Shown here: positions 22,880 to 34,048 of the stretch, piece by piece
Position numbering within the stretch: the stretch's first letter is position 1
How the letters are laid out: every line of letters starts with the position of its first letter
Source: Primula veris
Taxonomy: Eukaryota; Streptophyta; Magnoliopsida; Ericales; Primulaceae
Assembly: GCA_963682055.1 (NCBI GenBank)
Contig: OY821749.1
Span: forward strand, 18,116,631-18,180,630
Direction: 5' to 3'
Length of the DNA: 64,000 nucleotides
Translations under genes and position numbers: made by a program
The notes under the pieces: generated by a model
What the model saw: only the letters and a program-made list of their open reading frames with translations
Databases searched by the model: none
Told to the model about the DNA's origin: nothing

Positions 22880-23445
22880 GGGGTAATTCCCTCTAAGCAA
22901 CTCATAACAACTTATATTACTTCCAGATATTTTGATAAGTTCACATTCCTCATAGCTAACACTTTTTAATTATTTAGTTTATTTACTAAATTGTCATGCA
23001 AACTAAAATATAATATATATATTTTATCTTTCTACAAACCCAAAAAAATAGTTTATTATTTTTTTTGTAATTTTTTTAAAATTTTGTGATTTTTTTTTTC
23101 ATTTTTTGTGATTTTTTGTGATTTTTGTGATTTTTTTATAATTTTATGTGATTTTTTTCATTTTTTATAATATTTTGTGATTTTTTTCATTTTTTATAAT
23201 TTTTTTATTTTTTTTTGTAATTTTTTTAAAATTTTGTGATTAATTGTGATTTTTTCATTTTTTTTAATTTTTTTGTGATTTTTTTATTTCTTTGTGATTT
23301 TTTTTTTTTATTTTTCATTTTTTGTGATTTTTTGCATTTTATATAATTTTATGTGTTTTTTTTCATTTTTTATGAAATATGTGTATGACGGTTTGATAAA
23401 TAAAATAAATAATTAAAAAGCGGTACCTATAGAGAATATGAACTT
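22880..23445. mobile_element. AT-rich foldback element, copy 2
   Basis: Starts GGGGTAATTCCCTCTAAGCA, the inverse of the right end of the copy at 18381-19411. It continues with AACTTATATTACTTCC, TAACACTTTTTAATTATTT and a long T-rich GTGATTTTTT tract. The right arm (TAATTAAAAAGCGGTACCTA) is shorter than in copy 1, so this copy is truncated or asymmetric. Confidence 0.72.
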
Positions 23446-23583
23446 ATTTCTAACTTGCACAAAGTTGCACAAAAATGCAAAGTAACCCAATCCAACCCGA
23501 CCCAAATAATCTTACACTTTTATCCAACCCGTACCGGGTCGGGTCGGGCCAAAACCCGGAATTCTGCCCTCTCTAGTCGTATA

Positions 23584-24107
23584 TACTACATAGTTTATTG
23601 ATTTTTATACACGGTACACATCATAATTCATACATGACTAAGATGATCTAAGACTAAGTATTAAAGTGTGACTTTGAGCAATTATTACTTGAATCATTAA
23701 ATTTAAACTGTATCTAATTTTTTCAATAGTTAATGGTCAACTAATCAATCAATTGCTTTAGTAGTATTGAGCACATATCTTTTTTAGTTAATAGCATCAA
23801 GTTAAAGCTAGTTTTGGTAGGAGATAAAACGCCATAAGCAACCATCTCTCTCTAGACTTAAGCCAACCACCGTAGCAGTTGAGCAAATTGACCACCCTCG
23901 ATGTCAAATATCTTGATTTCAAAACCTTTACATACATGATAAATATCAAACATGTCATATACAAACAAAGAATGGTATCTTTTATTTTAAGTAATGAAAA
24001 CTCCACCAAACCTTTCTTTTCCTTTGAGTTAACACAAAACCTTTTCTAATCAGCTAACCCAAGGCTTCCAATCCAAAAGCACAAACAAAAAGTTCCTTGA
24101 AAAATAG
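23584..24107. other. Upstream region of the DUF1218 gene
   Basis: About 520 bp of AT-rich DNA with no coding signal or clear repeat. It should contain the promoter and leader of the gene starting at 24108; no single TATA box can be chosen. Confidence 0.4.
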
Positions 24108-25486
24108 ATGGGAAAAAAAAGTCTTGGGTTTATAATAACTCCTCTCATCTTAGCCCTCGGAGTTGCATCCTTTGCTTTGTGCATTGTCGCCGAATTGAAG
24201 AAAATAAAGGTAACTCCCTCCGTGCTATTTACAATATTTCCAATTTCATCCTTCATTTATAAACTTCTTGATAACAGAATTGTGATATTGTTGTAGAAGA
24301 AGGATCTCAAACTGAATGGTAGACTTTGTTATCTACCGCATAGTGAAGCGTTTGGATTCGGAATTTCAGCATTAATATGTCTGAGTATAGCTCATATAAT
24401 TGGGAACTTGATTATCTGCCAAGGCTTTTGTTCAGAAGGGAAGAGGAGAAGCTGCTATGAGAAAAGATCCACGGTTTTGCTCGTTTTTCTCTCTATTTCA
24501 TGGTAGGAAGCCTCGCTCTCCCCTCCCTCTATCTTATAATAGAATCAAGGTTTTCTTTTACAAACCCTACACAAATAAAAGGAAGAAAAATGTTTAATCC
24601 AAGTTCGCCCTTCTCTATATGATCATCAATCATCAGTGAACCTTTTCAATTTTGTGAAAAATTGTGGTGTTCTGTAGTTCCTTAAAGAGAGCGTGCGAGC
24701 TATCACTCATTTATACAAATTACAAATCAGATAAGTATAGACGATCTTATAGGCTACGACTAATAAAAAAAAACATTTGTTTATCAAGACGGACATGCAA
24801 GAACTAGATTAGAACAGAGCTTGACTTAGAAATCTCAAATACTTCCACCTAAAACCTGAAAGTTGATATTCTTTACATGTACTCAAAACATTATTTTCAC
24901 ATTATCCAGGACCAGGAGTAGGTATAACTATAATAGAGTAAATGGTTATAGGGGAGCAGAAGAATCCTCGACAGAACCTAACCCAATACGTAATTTCAAC
25001 AACTATATACGAGGCCACTTAATCGCCAATAAAGAAGCTTTAGAAATGGGGTCGTTGTTGGTTAAGATGCATGTTGTCTTTACAACATCATGCATTTAAA
25101 AAACATGGATTTTAGGATAATTAATACTAATAAAATTGAAGTAAACATAGTGAGTATTGGTGTTTGCAGGATAAGTTTTGTAAATGCAGTGGTATTGATA
25201 AGATAATACTAACAAAACTGAAGTAAACATAGTGACTATTGATGTTTGCAGGATAAGTTTTATAATTGCCGTGGTGTTGATAAGTGCATCCACGAGTATG
25301 AATACGAGGCAATCTTATGGAAACGGATGGTTAGATGGGGATTGCTACATACTCAAGGATGGTGTATTTTTCGGAGCAGGGCTTTTGGTTTTGGTTAGTG
25401 TTGGTTCAACAATTGTTTCAGTATTTGTACGAAAAAGATTGACCAAAGTTGAACAACCACGAAAGGATCAACATGTACAGATTTGA
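24108..25486 (+). CDS. DUF1218 family four-span membrane protein (3 exons)
   Basis: Exons 24108-24209, 24297-24502 and 25252-25486 (stop TGA) join in frame with GT/AG borders to give 180 residues. This is a usual length for plant DUF1218 proteins, the group that includes Arabidopsis MODIFYING WALL LIGNIN and VASCULATURE COMPLEXITY AND CONNECTIVITY. Visible are an N-terminal span (LGFIITPLILALGVASFALCIVAELKKIK), then C-containing YLPHSEAFGFGISALICLSI with a second span, CSEGKRRSCYEK, a third span (VLLVFLSISWISFIIAVVLI), GDCYILKDGVFFGAGLLVL with the fourth span, and a short basic tail. Cysteines in the first loop and in CYILK match the family layout. Known members affect cell-wall lignin or vein patterning; the role of this one is not known. 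Intron 2 contains a duplicated copy of its own 3' end and the exon 3 start. Confidence 0.83.
25115..25285. repeat. 82-bp tandem duplication spanning the exon 3 splice acceptor
   Basis: Two copies of GAAGTAAACATAGTGA followed by TGTTTGCAGGATAAGTTTT start at 25138 and 25220 (period 82). The first copy includes a full decoy acceptor (AG at 25169-25170). Reading from that acceptor gives ISFVNAVVLIR and then a stop, so use of the decoy would truncate the protein. Confidence 0.85.
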
Positions 25487-28120
25487 AGAAAATATGGCTA
25501 AAAGTTAGTTAAGAGTTACGACTCTCATATAGCAGGGGACGAGGAGACATAATTATAGGACTTAAATAGGCTTTATAATAAAAAAAAAGTTATACCATCA
25601 GAACATTTACAATACAAGTTGGGGTTTTCCTTGCGGGCAAATCAGTTGAGATAAGCGCATGGTCTTTAACTTTACTGATATGAGAAAGTCTCGTTTCATC
25701 TTATGTCAGAGTCGTAAAGAGTTTATTTGGGATTATCCAGCTTAGTTATCATCGCCAGAAAAAAACAGCCTTGAAGCTGGGTCAAATAAGTTTAGAGCAA
25801 CTTATGAGCAAACTGGCCAAGTTTAAAAGCTTCAATTTACAATCTCCATGTCTAAAGCGACTAAGTTCAGAAAAAGATAAATGAAAGGGAAGTGACATAT
25901 TTTCCCAGTTGACTGCCAATATCTATTGTCAAAGAATGAACAATTCTAAAAAAACAAAAGAAGGTTAAACAAGTTATTTCACACATATTTCTTCACCCAG
26001 TTAGGCTATATTTGGTAACAGATTTTTTAATCCAAAATCAGATTTTAAAAATCTGTTTTAAAAATCCACTTAAAAACGAGATTTTAATTTTTTTAGTTTT
26101 TCAACCTAAAAATCAAATTTTTAGAAGCTGGATAATCTGACTTGCCAAACACTCACGGATTTAGTGTTACTGTTTGATATTGATAGAGCTCGCCAGGTAG
26201 CCCTTAGATATTTGTAAGCATACATACATACATATATACATATATAGACTAGTAATCGTGCCCCACGCGTTGCGTGTGCGATGCGTAGTATAATTAAAAT
26301 ATAGAAAAAAAATATAGTTCTGAGATAAATATGTGGAGAATAAAAAACTATATAGAAGAGGAGAATACTTAAAATAATTTTGAGTTGTTAAAAGATGAAT
26401 AAAAAGTGCTAATTGGTTTTTTAATTTTCTATTATTTATGAGGGTGGCATTACGGTAATTAATAAAAAAGTATAAGGGTAATTTTAAATAAAAATGGTAA
26501 AATTTGACAGGCTCAACAAATCTTAAATTGACTTATTATAATAGAATGATATATACATCTGTACATATATATATATATATACATATTAAAAAGCCTTTTT
26601 AATTCAAGAAAAAGTATTGAAAAGGTTAATGAGTCAGCTCATATGTGACTAGACATAATTTCCAATTGGATGCTATATCGAAACTTCCACTAGAATGGTA
26701 TAAAATGTTATCATACAGTCACCACAGCACGCACATACCCAGCATCATCATTGTGGTGAACTTCATCAAGTAAAACAACAAAACAAAAGGCTTATAAGGC
26801 CCACAATTGCACTCTCTAGAGTGAAATTGTCAACAATTTACAACTTAGAAATCAAGCAGATAAGCATCCCCAAACCCCCTTGTATTTTTCTCAAATATCT
26901 ACAAGAAAGATGTATGCGTGTATTCTTTCCCTTTTTGTGTATTCCAGTTGTTGACAGACTAGAAGCTTTTGGTTTTGAACATATAATCTAATCTAAAAAT
27001 GGAAATAGACCACTTACTTATGTGCAGTCCAAACTAAAAAAAGAACTTAACCTACGTTTTATAAGTCCAAATTGTGAATTTGAATTAGAATGATCATCCT
27101 TTTTTTAATCCTGTCCTGCGTTTAAAGGGAGAGAGATTAAAGTTTTGGGCATTAAGAATTTTATCCTTCTTTTGGAATAGATTACCAGCTAAAGACCCAC
27201 TTTTTCTGCATATGTAACATGTGCATGGCATTTTCTAAGTCCAATATAACATACTTTACATATCAATTATCATGTTTAGGGGAAACTTTAAAAAAAGGGA
27301 GAAATGATGCACAGAGATGCTAAAACTATACATAAATAGTCATACTCAATTTCCTTGTCTTTTTTTTATTCCCCAGTAATCGTCTAACCATAAGTAGTTA
27401 CAGCATTTTCCTAAGTTTCAATTTAACCACCACAACAGAGTTAAAAAAGAAAAGTAAATTCTTAGAATTACGATGGCACATCGATTGGCAGATTCTTTAC
27501 TCAATAGGCTCAGCTGTGAATGACTGAATGTTAAAGAGTTTAAACTAGTTAACTTCAGTACATAAAAGCAAGCATATGTAGTCATGATCAGGGGTATATC
27601 CGGAATTTACAAATATGATCCCCCCAGCGAGAAGAAATTTCCTTCCTTGATAAGATATTTGTCCTTATTCCCTAAAAGTCTGATGAACCAAATAATAAAA
27701 CACTATCAATATCAAACAAAGAATAACCTTAGCTTTTGGCTTAAGTTTACGTACAGGACATTTTTTGAGTCTGAGAACATACTTCCAATTTCATTTTCAT
27801 AAAGAAATCTACCAAGAAAGGGAAAGAGTGGTAGACACAAATAGTAAAACTGTGAATAAAGCCATTGGTGAAAACAAAGAACAAATTAAAGAGTCAAACA
27901 TAATTCTATTTTTTATTTTGCTCTATCCTTCTCTGCCATCATAAGTGGCTACAACATTTATAGTCTATACCTATCCTACCTACATAAGGAAACAAATAAA
28001 AGTTGGGGATTAAAATTGATGAAAATTTTGAGGCAACCTAGCTGAGAGATTCATTGCTCTCATGAGCAACAAATAAACGCAATTTAAAAGCTTCACTAAT
28101 ACGAAAGCAATCATACCTCA
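25487..28120. other. Intergenic, mobile-element debris
   Basis: No intact gene. A likely small inverted-repeat element at about 26012-26153 has ends TATTTGGTAACAGATTTTT and, inverted, GTGTTTGGCAAGTCAGATT. A GC-rich phrase GTGCCCCACGCGTTGCGTG near 26260 followed by decayed AT-rich DNA to about 26550 resembles a common plant transposon end. (TA)n runs flank it at about 26230 and 26565. The rest is unremarkable. Confidence 0.45.
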
Positions 28121-28129
28121 GCACTATAC

Positions 28130-31100
28130 AAGTTAAATTTGTCACATTCAGTAGTTCAGCCACAACTGCTTCCATGGTGGTAAAATCCCCTCTCCTGATA
28201 AGGTACCTGTCCAAAATTGTGAATGTCCAGGGGAAAAGACGAAATAGGTTATGTAACTAAATATGAGGACTCGCATTTGGAGTAAAATTGTCTAAAAAAG
28301 TGCACAAACCTCAGTATTATGTTGCATTCACCCCGAAAGTTTGTTTGCCCCTTCATTGGTGCACAGGCATGTACATTACCAGGATATCGTGTCGAAAAAA
28401 TCATCCTTTTTTATAAGTGAACTGCTTCAACCCTATATTTCACTCCTTCAAGAAAACCCCAAATTTCTTCTTTTCTTGAACTTCTCATTCATGGCTTCAA
28501 AATCAAATTCTTCTGTATATTCTGGAAACGAATGCCGAGACTGCAAAAGGAATGAGAAGACTAAGTTAAACGCGTAGAACAATTTCCAAGAAGGTAACAA
28601 CATGCTAAATGCCACGGCAGAATAAAATGACCTCCCCAAGAATGTAATTTAAGTTTCATCGTATGGAGATGGATTTGTGTGTCCTGGTACTTAGTAGTAA
28701 ATCTCAAATTAGATAAATTGTAGATTTTAGGCAGTGGCAGAGCTAGAAGTTTGTGTGTGTGTGTGTGTGACATAAAAAGAACAACTAAGGCAACATAAAA
28801 TAATAATAGAAAATCTCAAGTTGTTGAAGACCAAGTTACAATGAAATTTTATAAAATAATATACAAAAGTAGATCTTTTTTTTCCAAAGACCGGAAGGCA
28901 GAAGGTCATCAATTGAATTATTTGGTATTTTAATGAAGTAGTGACATTATAGGAAAAAATACACCAAAAGCCACATTGTTAACGAAAACAGCTAATTTCT
29001 TCCTAATCCACAAGTTTTTGAATCAGTGACATATTTGGGCTCAAAGTCTATTTTGAAGTCTGTATAAATTTTCATAATTACGGTGTAGTTACTTTTTCTA
29101 TCATTTATGAATAATTACGATGGTATCATCTCTAACCTTAAATTGAGGTTTTAATAACTAAAATACGGAATGGGCAAAAACATTTTAATCTTCTTTGACT
29201 GTTGAAGCTAATTGTTTGAAATTAAAAACTAGAAAGCCTAACTAGAATTTAAGTTGAAACTATATGAACTTTTTGTAGTTTATCTCAATAATAGTACACA
29301 TGAACACGTGTCATTTCCCTAGCCAAAGCAAAATTGATAGCTAAACTCAAATTCTGTCTCTTCCTCTGCAAGTACCATAAGGGATTGCCATTTTCAACCT
29401 TGCAACTACATATTATAACTCTTTAGTGGCAGAATTCCAGGGGGGTCCTGCGACCCCTCCAGACCTACTGTGGCTCCGCCACTAATTTTAGGACAGGACT
29501 AACTAAATCTGCACAAGGGCTACTAACAGTTTTAACAAGTCCTAAAAAATCATAAAATAATTGTCAATATTAAATCATCAAATGAATTAAACTTATTTAG
29601 CCGTCATATTTTCATTTTTGAATATCGAGTCATTGACTAATCATCAAAATGGAGAAATTCAAGCAAATATAAACCATTTTAACAACTAACCATAAAATGC
29701 CATACAAACCCCTCTAATGGACACCAGATCATCCTTTCAACCTCCAACTAACAGAATACCCACCATAGAATCAACTTACTGGTCATACTTTCCAACATCT
29801 AAATATCACCATCATTATATGCTTTTGGTGTATATATAGAGTTGTTATATTGATTTGTGAGAACCCATCCTTCAACACGATGACCTTCCTACTTTCTAAT
29901 ACTTATTAACAAGTAGACATGGCACTTGATTATTTTCGCATTATAATAGATCTCATAAGCAATTACATTGTCAAGAGGTAAATTTCACGAACCTGCTGTG
30001 TGTGCAAAATAGGAGGAACCAAAGATGATAAAGTTGCAGACACGAAGTGAAAGCAAACATATCTTTTTCATCTGGATGTGTAAAAAATATCGAAGATGAT
30101 GATGGAAAGGGCAAAGAGTGTACAGAGCCGGTTGCTACAGAGTCAAAAGCTGGCTTGTCTACAGCTAATGACCCATTACTATAAAGTGTACTAGAAGAGA
30201 TAGGATTGGTTCGGTAGCAAGAGCTGGTATTAAGATAAGTAACAGGGGGTGTATTATCAGTAACAATTGAAGAATATGGTAATTGCATAGCTGATGAATG
30301 TGGAAGAATCGTAGATGGTAAATGGTTTTGCGTTTCTCCAGGACATATATTATTATATTCCTGTGTACACAATGTTGTAGCTGAAGATGCCAAATCAGCA
30401 CTTTGAACTGCGATTGTAGAACTTTTAGAATATCCGCCTCCGAAGGTATCCACCTTTACTGAATTTGAAGCGTCTGCCGAACTTTGCAACTGCAAAAAAT
30501 AATGTAGAATAACATATTTAGTCTCGGGGATAATGTCAATAGTGAAAATTAATCTGTGAATTTATTCAGATTAGTACCTATATAATAGCAGGAACATTGG
30601 GTGCTTGTTCTTCCTTATCAGTAGATGGTGACGACTTCACTTGCAAATCCTGCAAAGAAACCAGTAAGCCATGGTCAACAAAGAATATAACAATGGTTTA
30701 GAACAAATGTTAAGAAAAAAAAATAGTTATCCGAATATGTGAATAACTTCTCATTTCTAGAAAAAATGTATAGTTTAAAGAAAGGTATTCTGTGCATATA
30801 TGAGCATGAGAAAGTCATGCTGCATGTTTAGAAGTTAGACGTTCACATTTATCACACATATAATGGTCTTAGAGTAGAACAGATATCAAGAATGTACTCC
30901 ACTCCCTTAATTAAACAGAAAAATGTAAAAGTAAATAATTTGAGTTCTAAATTGTCCAAAATCGTTGCAGAAGATCGATTATTTCCCCTTAGTTAAACGG
31001 CTTGGAAGAATATTCTTGAAGTAAGAAGAATGCATGCCTGAGAAACCACAATAAGAACAAGAAAAATATAAAAGAACCACTACCTTAATGTCACTTCCTC

Positions 31101-31184
31101 GAAGGAGAATGTATTAATAAACCTTGTCACCTGGAGGAATTTGTGGACCATCGTTGTTACGTCCCTCAGTGCCATAAGACTTCA
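28130..31184 (-). pseudogene. LSM14/DCP5-like mRNA decapping factor, pseudogene
   Basis: Minus-strand exon remnants. 31184-31084 reads KSYGTEGRNNDGPQIPPGDK VY*YILLRGSDIK. 30649-30578 reads DLQVKSSPSTDKEEQAPNVP AII*. 30489 to about 29993 is a S/T-rich linker. From 28540 downward it reads SFPEYTEEFDFEAMNEKFKK (the FDF box), then, after frame changes, KEEIWGFLEG and KKDDFFDTIS. Intact plant DCP5 proteins carry an LSM domain, FDF and TFG boxes, and help mRNA decapping and translational repression in P-bodies. Here E and Q codons have become TAA and TAG, at least two one-base shifts occur in the FDF region, and the first LSM exon was not found. Splice borders are preserved, so this decayed from an intron-bearing gene rather than a retrocopy. 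A hAT-like element sits in the intron between the linker and FDF exons. Confidence 0.82.
28732..29484. mobile_element. Non-autonomous hAT-like element, 753 bp
   Basis: Left end CAGTGGCAGAGCTAG, right end (inverted) TAGTGGCGGAGCCACAG. The perfect 8-bp target duplication ATTTTAGG lies at 28724-28731 and 29485-29492. The right subterminal part with GGGGGGTCCTGCGACCCCTC is typical of plant Tip100-type hAT elements. No transposase; a short (GT)n lies near the left end. It sits inside an intron of the decapping-factor pseudogene. Confidence 0.9.
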
Positions 31185-32600
31185 CTGCAACATCAAACAA
31201 TGATACAACTGAGCCAACGATTTAGTTCCTAAAGTAATAATTAAACTAAACAGATTTCAAATATTAGCATGTTATCAGCTATCCAAGCAATATGTAAATT
31301 TAAACAGAACTTGCTGTATTTCTTATAAAACAAAAATATTACCCTAATATCAAAAAAGAAAATCCAAAAGACTTCATCTAAAGCCAAATTAATGTGGATG
31401 GACCTTACAACTTCCAAACAACTAGTAATGTTACAGCACGGAAAGTCATTCAACTACTTGATTAATTAAAGCGTCATGTTTGCTAGTGCCATAGTTCACT
31501 CGTTGTGACCCGTAAATATGATAATACTTCTGCGACAACCTGTTCAGTCCACGGGGCTAAGCATTATAAAGCTTACAGAAATTTTAGAACTTGCTATTTA
31601 TCACCTTATTTGTTTGGTAAAATATCATAAATACAAAATCATCCACATATATTGAGAGTCCTTAACAAGAGACACACTAGCACTTGCTGACTCTAGCAAA
31701 GGTTGCGAATAATCCTGTTAAATACTCTAACATCAAACATTTTTAAATTCAATTCTATAAAATAGTTTTTAGAAAAAATTCAACTACACTGAAGTTTCAA
31801 TCACATACAAATTCAGCAACTCTTACGGGTAATAGACTAAAATCCCAAGCCAACCGATCAACTTCTTTAACTGTCTAGTGCCTGCAGAAGCTCTTTAAGA
31901 AAACAAGCTTGCTTAACAAAGATAAATCGAAGTTGAGAAAATGGTTCCGTTTATTCAGATTACAAACTTCTAACTGTTTTTGGCACAAAACAAAAAAAAA
32001 ATAAGTTTTAAGTTGACAAATCATCAAAAAAGTAAAGAGCACTTAAATTTGCTTCCAGAGTTTACCACCATATTTACCTCAAATAGCGTAGGTACAAACC
32101 AGATTAATGCACTATTGGTCCAAGCAGTTTATGCTATTTGCAAATAGAACCCTGATTAGACCAATGTCAGGTGTCCACTTTGGCGTGTCATTTTAAAAGC
32201 TAAATCAATCATTTTCCAGAAAGAATTAAAGCTGAGTCTAAAACAGCTGCGGACCCAAACAAGTCCTCTTCTTCCCACACTGAAAATCTCGCTACATCTT
32301 AATGAAACATTTCGATAACCCTTTTGAGTTAGGAATCTCAGATTTACTCAAGGATTGAAGCTAAAGTTACATTTTTTGTCTTAAATTAATAGTTTAACTA
32401 CCTTTTGACTAAAAACAAATAGCTAATTTGTTAGGAGTATGCTACCAAAGTATTTAAAGGTTTAAGTTGTTAAGAAGATGGTATATTATTAGTTTGCTTT
32501 GTTTTTTATTTGTCCCCCTTGTGCTATAATATCTGAAGCCTGGCCTTTTTGCTTTTATTTAAAAAAAATGGTGTTTTTTTTTTCCAGTTCAAGATTTCTA
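31185..32600. other. No gene seen; expected but missing LSM exon region
   Basis: The exon encoding the LSM core should lie here on the minus strand if the decapping pseudogene were complete. Neither the SYIGS... start nor the YEG...NTEESSIGL-type segment was recognised in any frame. Otherwise AT-rich and featureless. Confidence 0.45.
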
Positions 32601-32601
32601 A

Positions 32602-33591
32602 ATCCAGTGCTAAATAACACATAATAGTTCCAGTTCGCAACTATTAAGTGCAATTTTGACTTTTTCTGACCTATTCCAAAAAAAACTGAAAAACTTGAAG
32701 TCCTCTTCATAACATGACTACCAACGCTTCAAAAGACTAGACCTTGGTGAAAATGACAACTCAATGCAAAAATTAAAGGTTGAAAACGATCTCACAATAC
32801 AAACTTCAAATTTTTGGACTATTAATATGGCTATCTCTATATTCTTCACAACATACACAAAACATCACTCCATTTCCGAAACTTTCTCTTTCTATAAAAA
32901 TTCCAAACAAAAAAAACTTTTAATTCACAATGAAAAGTTTGTTTTTACAATAAAATGAACCAACAGACACCCTAGAAAGTTTGTTTTTTGCCCACCGTAA
33001 TTTGATAACCTTGTTTCACAAGCATATCGATAAGTTAGTTGTGAATAAAAAGTCTGTTTTTTGTGTTTGAGATTTCTGTAAAAGGAGAAAGTTTCGGAAA
33101 TAGAATGATATATTGTTTATGTTGTGAAGAATAATATAAATATTACCATATTAATATTAATAGTCAAAATTTTGAAGTTTGTATTGTGAGGTCATTTTCA
33201 ACCTTTAACTTTTGCATTGAGTTGTCATTTTCACCAATGTCTACTCCCTTCAAACTTGGGTAGTCATGTTATGTTATGAAGAGGACACAATTCTTTTTTT
33301 TGGAATACACCGTTCCAGTGCGAAATCGCACTTAATAGTTACGAAATGTATCTATTAAGTGCGATATATGACGAGGTCAGAAAAAATCAAAATTGCACTT
33401 AATAGTTACGAAATGTAAAGTGCGATATATGACGAGGTCAGAAAAAGTCAAAATTGCACTTAATAGTTACGAAATGTATCTATTAAGTGCGATATATGAC
33501 GAGGTCAGAAAAAGTCAAAATCGTACTTAATAGTTATGAAATGTAGCTATTAAGTGATTTCGTAACTATTAAGTACGATTTAGCACTGGAT
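32602..33591. mobile_element. Large foldback element with complementary arms
   Basis: The left arm (32602 to about 32935) and right arm (about 33045-33591) are inverted copies. Both begin, read inward, ATCCAGTGCTAAAT. They share ACTATTAAGTGCAATTTTGA, TCCTCTTCATAACAT, GGTGAAAATGACAACTCAAT, CTCACAATACAAACTTC, ATTCTTCACAACATA and TTTCCGAAACTTTCTC in the same inward order. A spacer of about 110 bp forms the loop. The right arm is longer because a 67-bp unit was amplified there. No transposase; target duplication not certain. Class uncertain (Mutator- or foldback-like). Confidence 0.85.
33310..33580. repeat. 61/67-bp tandem repeat in the right foldback arm
   Basis: TGACGAGGTCAGAAAAA recurs at 33369, 33430 and 33497 (spacings 61 and 67, the shorter unit lacking TCTATT). 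Each unit itself holds a small inverted repeat CACTTAATAG...CTATTAAGTG. The left arm has one unit only. Confidence 0.88.
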
Positions 33592-34007
33592 CACCTTAAA
33601 AAAAACTTAACCAAAAAGCACTTTCAAAAAATTTACTCAACCGGAAAAATGGATGTAATACTCCCACCGGCCCGAAAATTGATCCACTACCATGAATCAG
33701 GTTTACTCTACGATGCAAGTTGTTTTAGCCTAAATTCTGCATCATAAGAAGTGCCCTAATGGATCAGACGATGTTATATAATTACTCTCTATTATTAACC
33801 ACATCCACTAACCAATGGCGTAATATTCTAGCCAAACAAGTGCAAATTAATCAAATTCCAATTTCTCTCACGTGTCACGTTAGTTGGTGTGCTAGCATAT
33901 TATCAAATGCTTAAGCTCTTCTGAGAAGCGTATTACTTATATTATTTGTACAATATGCAATATAATAAACTGATTAATCCAGTAAACACACGCTATTACA
34001 TATATGC

Positions 34008-34048
<41 letters not shown>

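Larger units (their letters stand above)
22281..23575. mobile_element. TIR element with GGGTCGGGT subterminal repeats
   Basis: Left end TAGGAATGGCAATTGGGTC, right end (inverted) TAGAGAGGGCAGAATTCCGG. Both ends are followed inward by runs of ACCCG/GGGTC. Flanking 8-mers GTCGTACA (22273-22280) and GTCGTATA (23576-23583) look like a target duplication with one change, as for hAT-type elements. No transposase frame. The inside holds a long (TA)n plus (GA)n microsatellite (about 22613-22676) and a nested AT-rich foldback copy. Confidence 0.7.

Noticed and set aside
33310..33580. CRISPR-like regular repeats
   Set aside because: Units abut as a tandem repeat with no unique spacers and sit in one arm of a foldback element in plant DNA.
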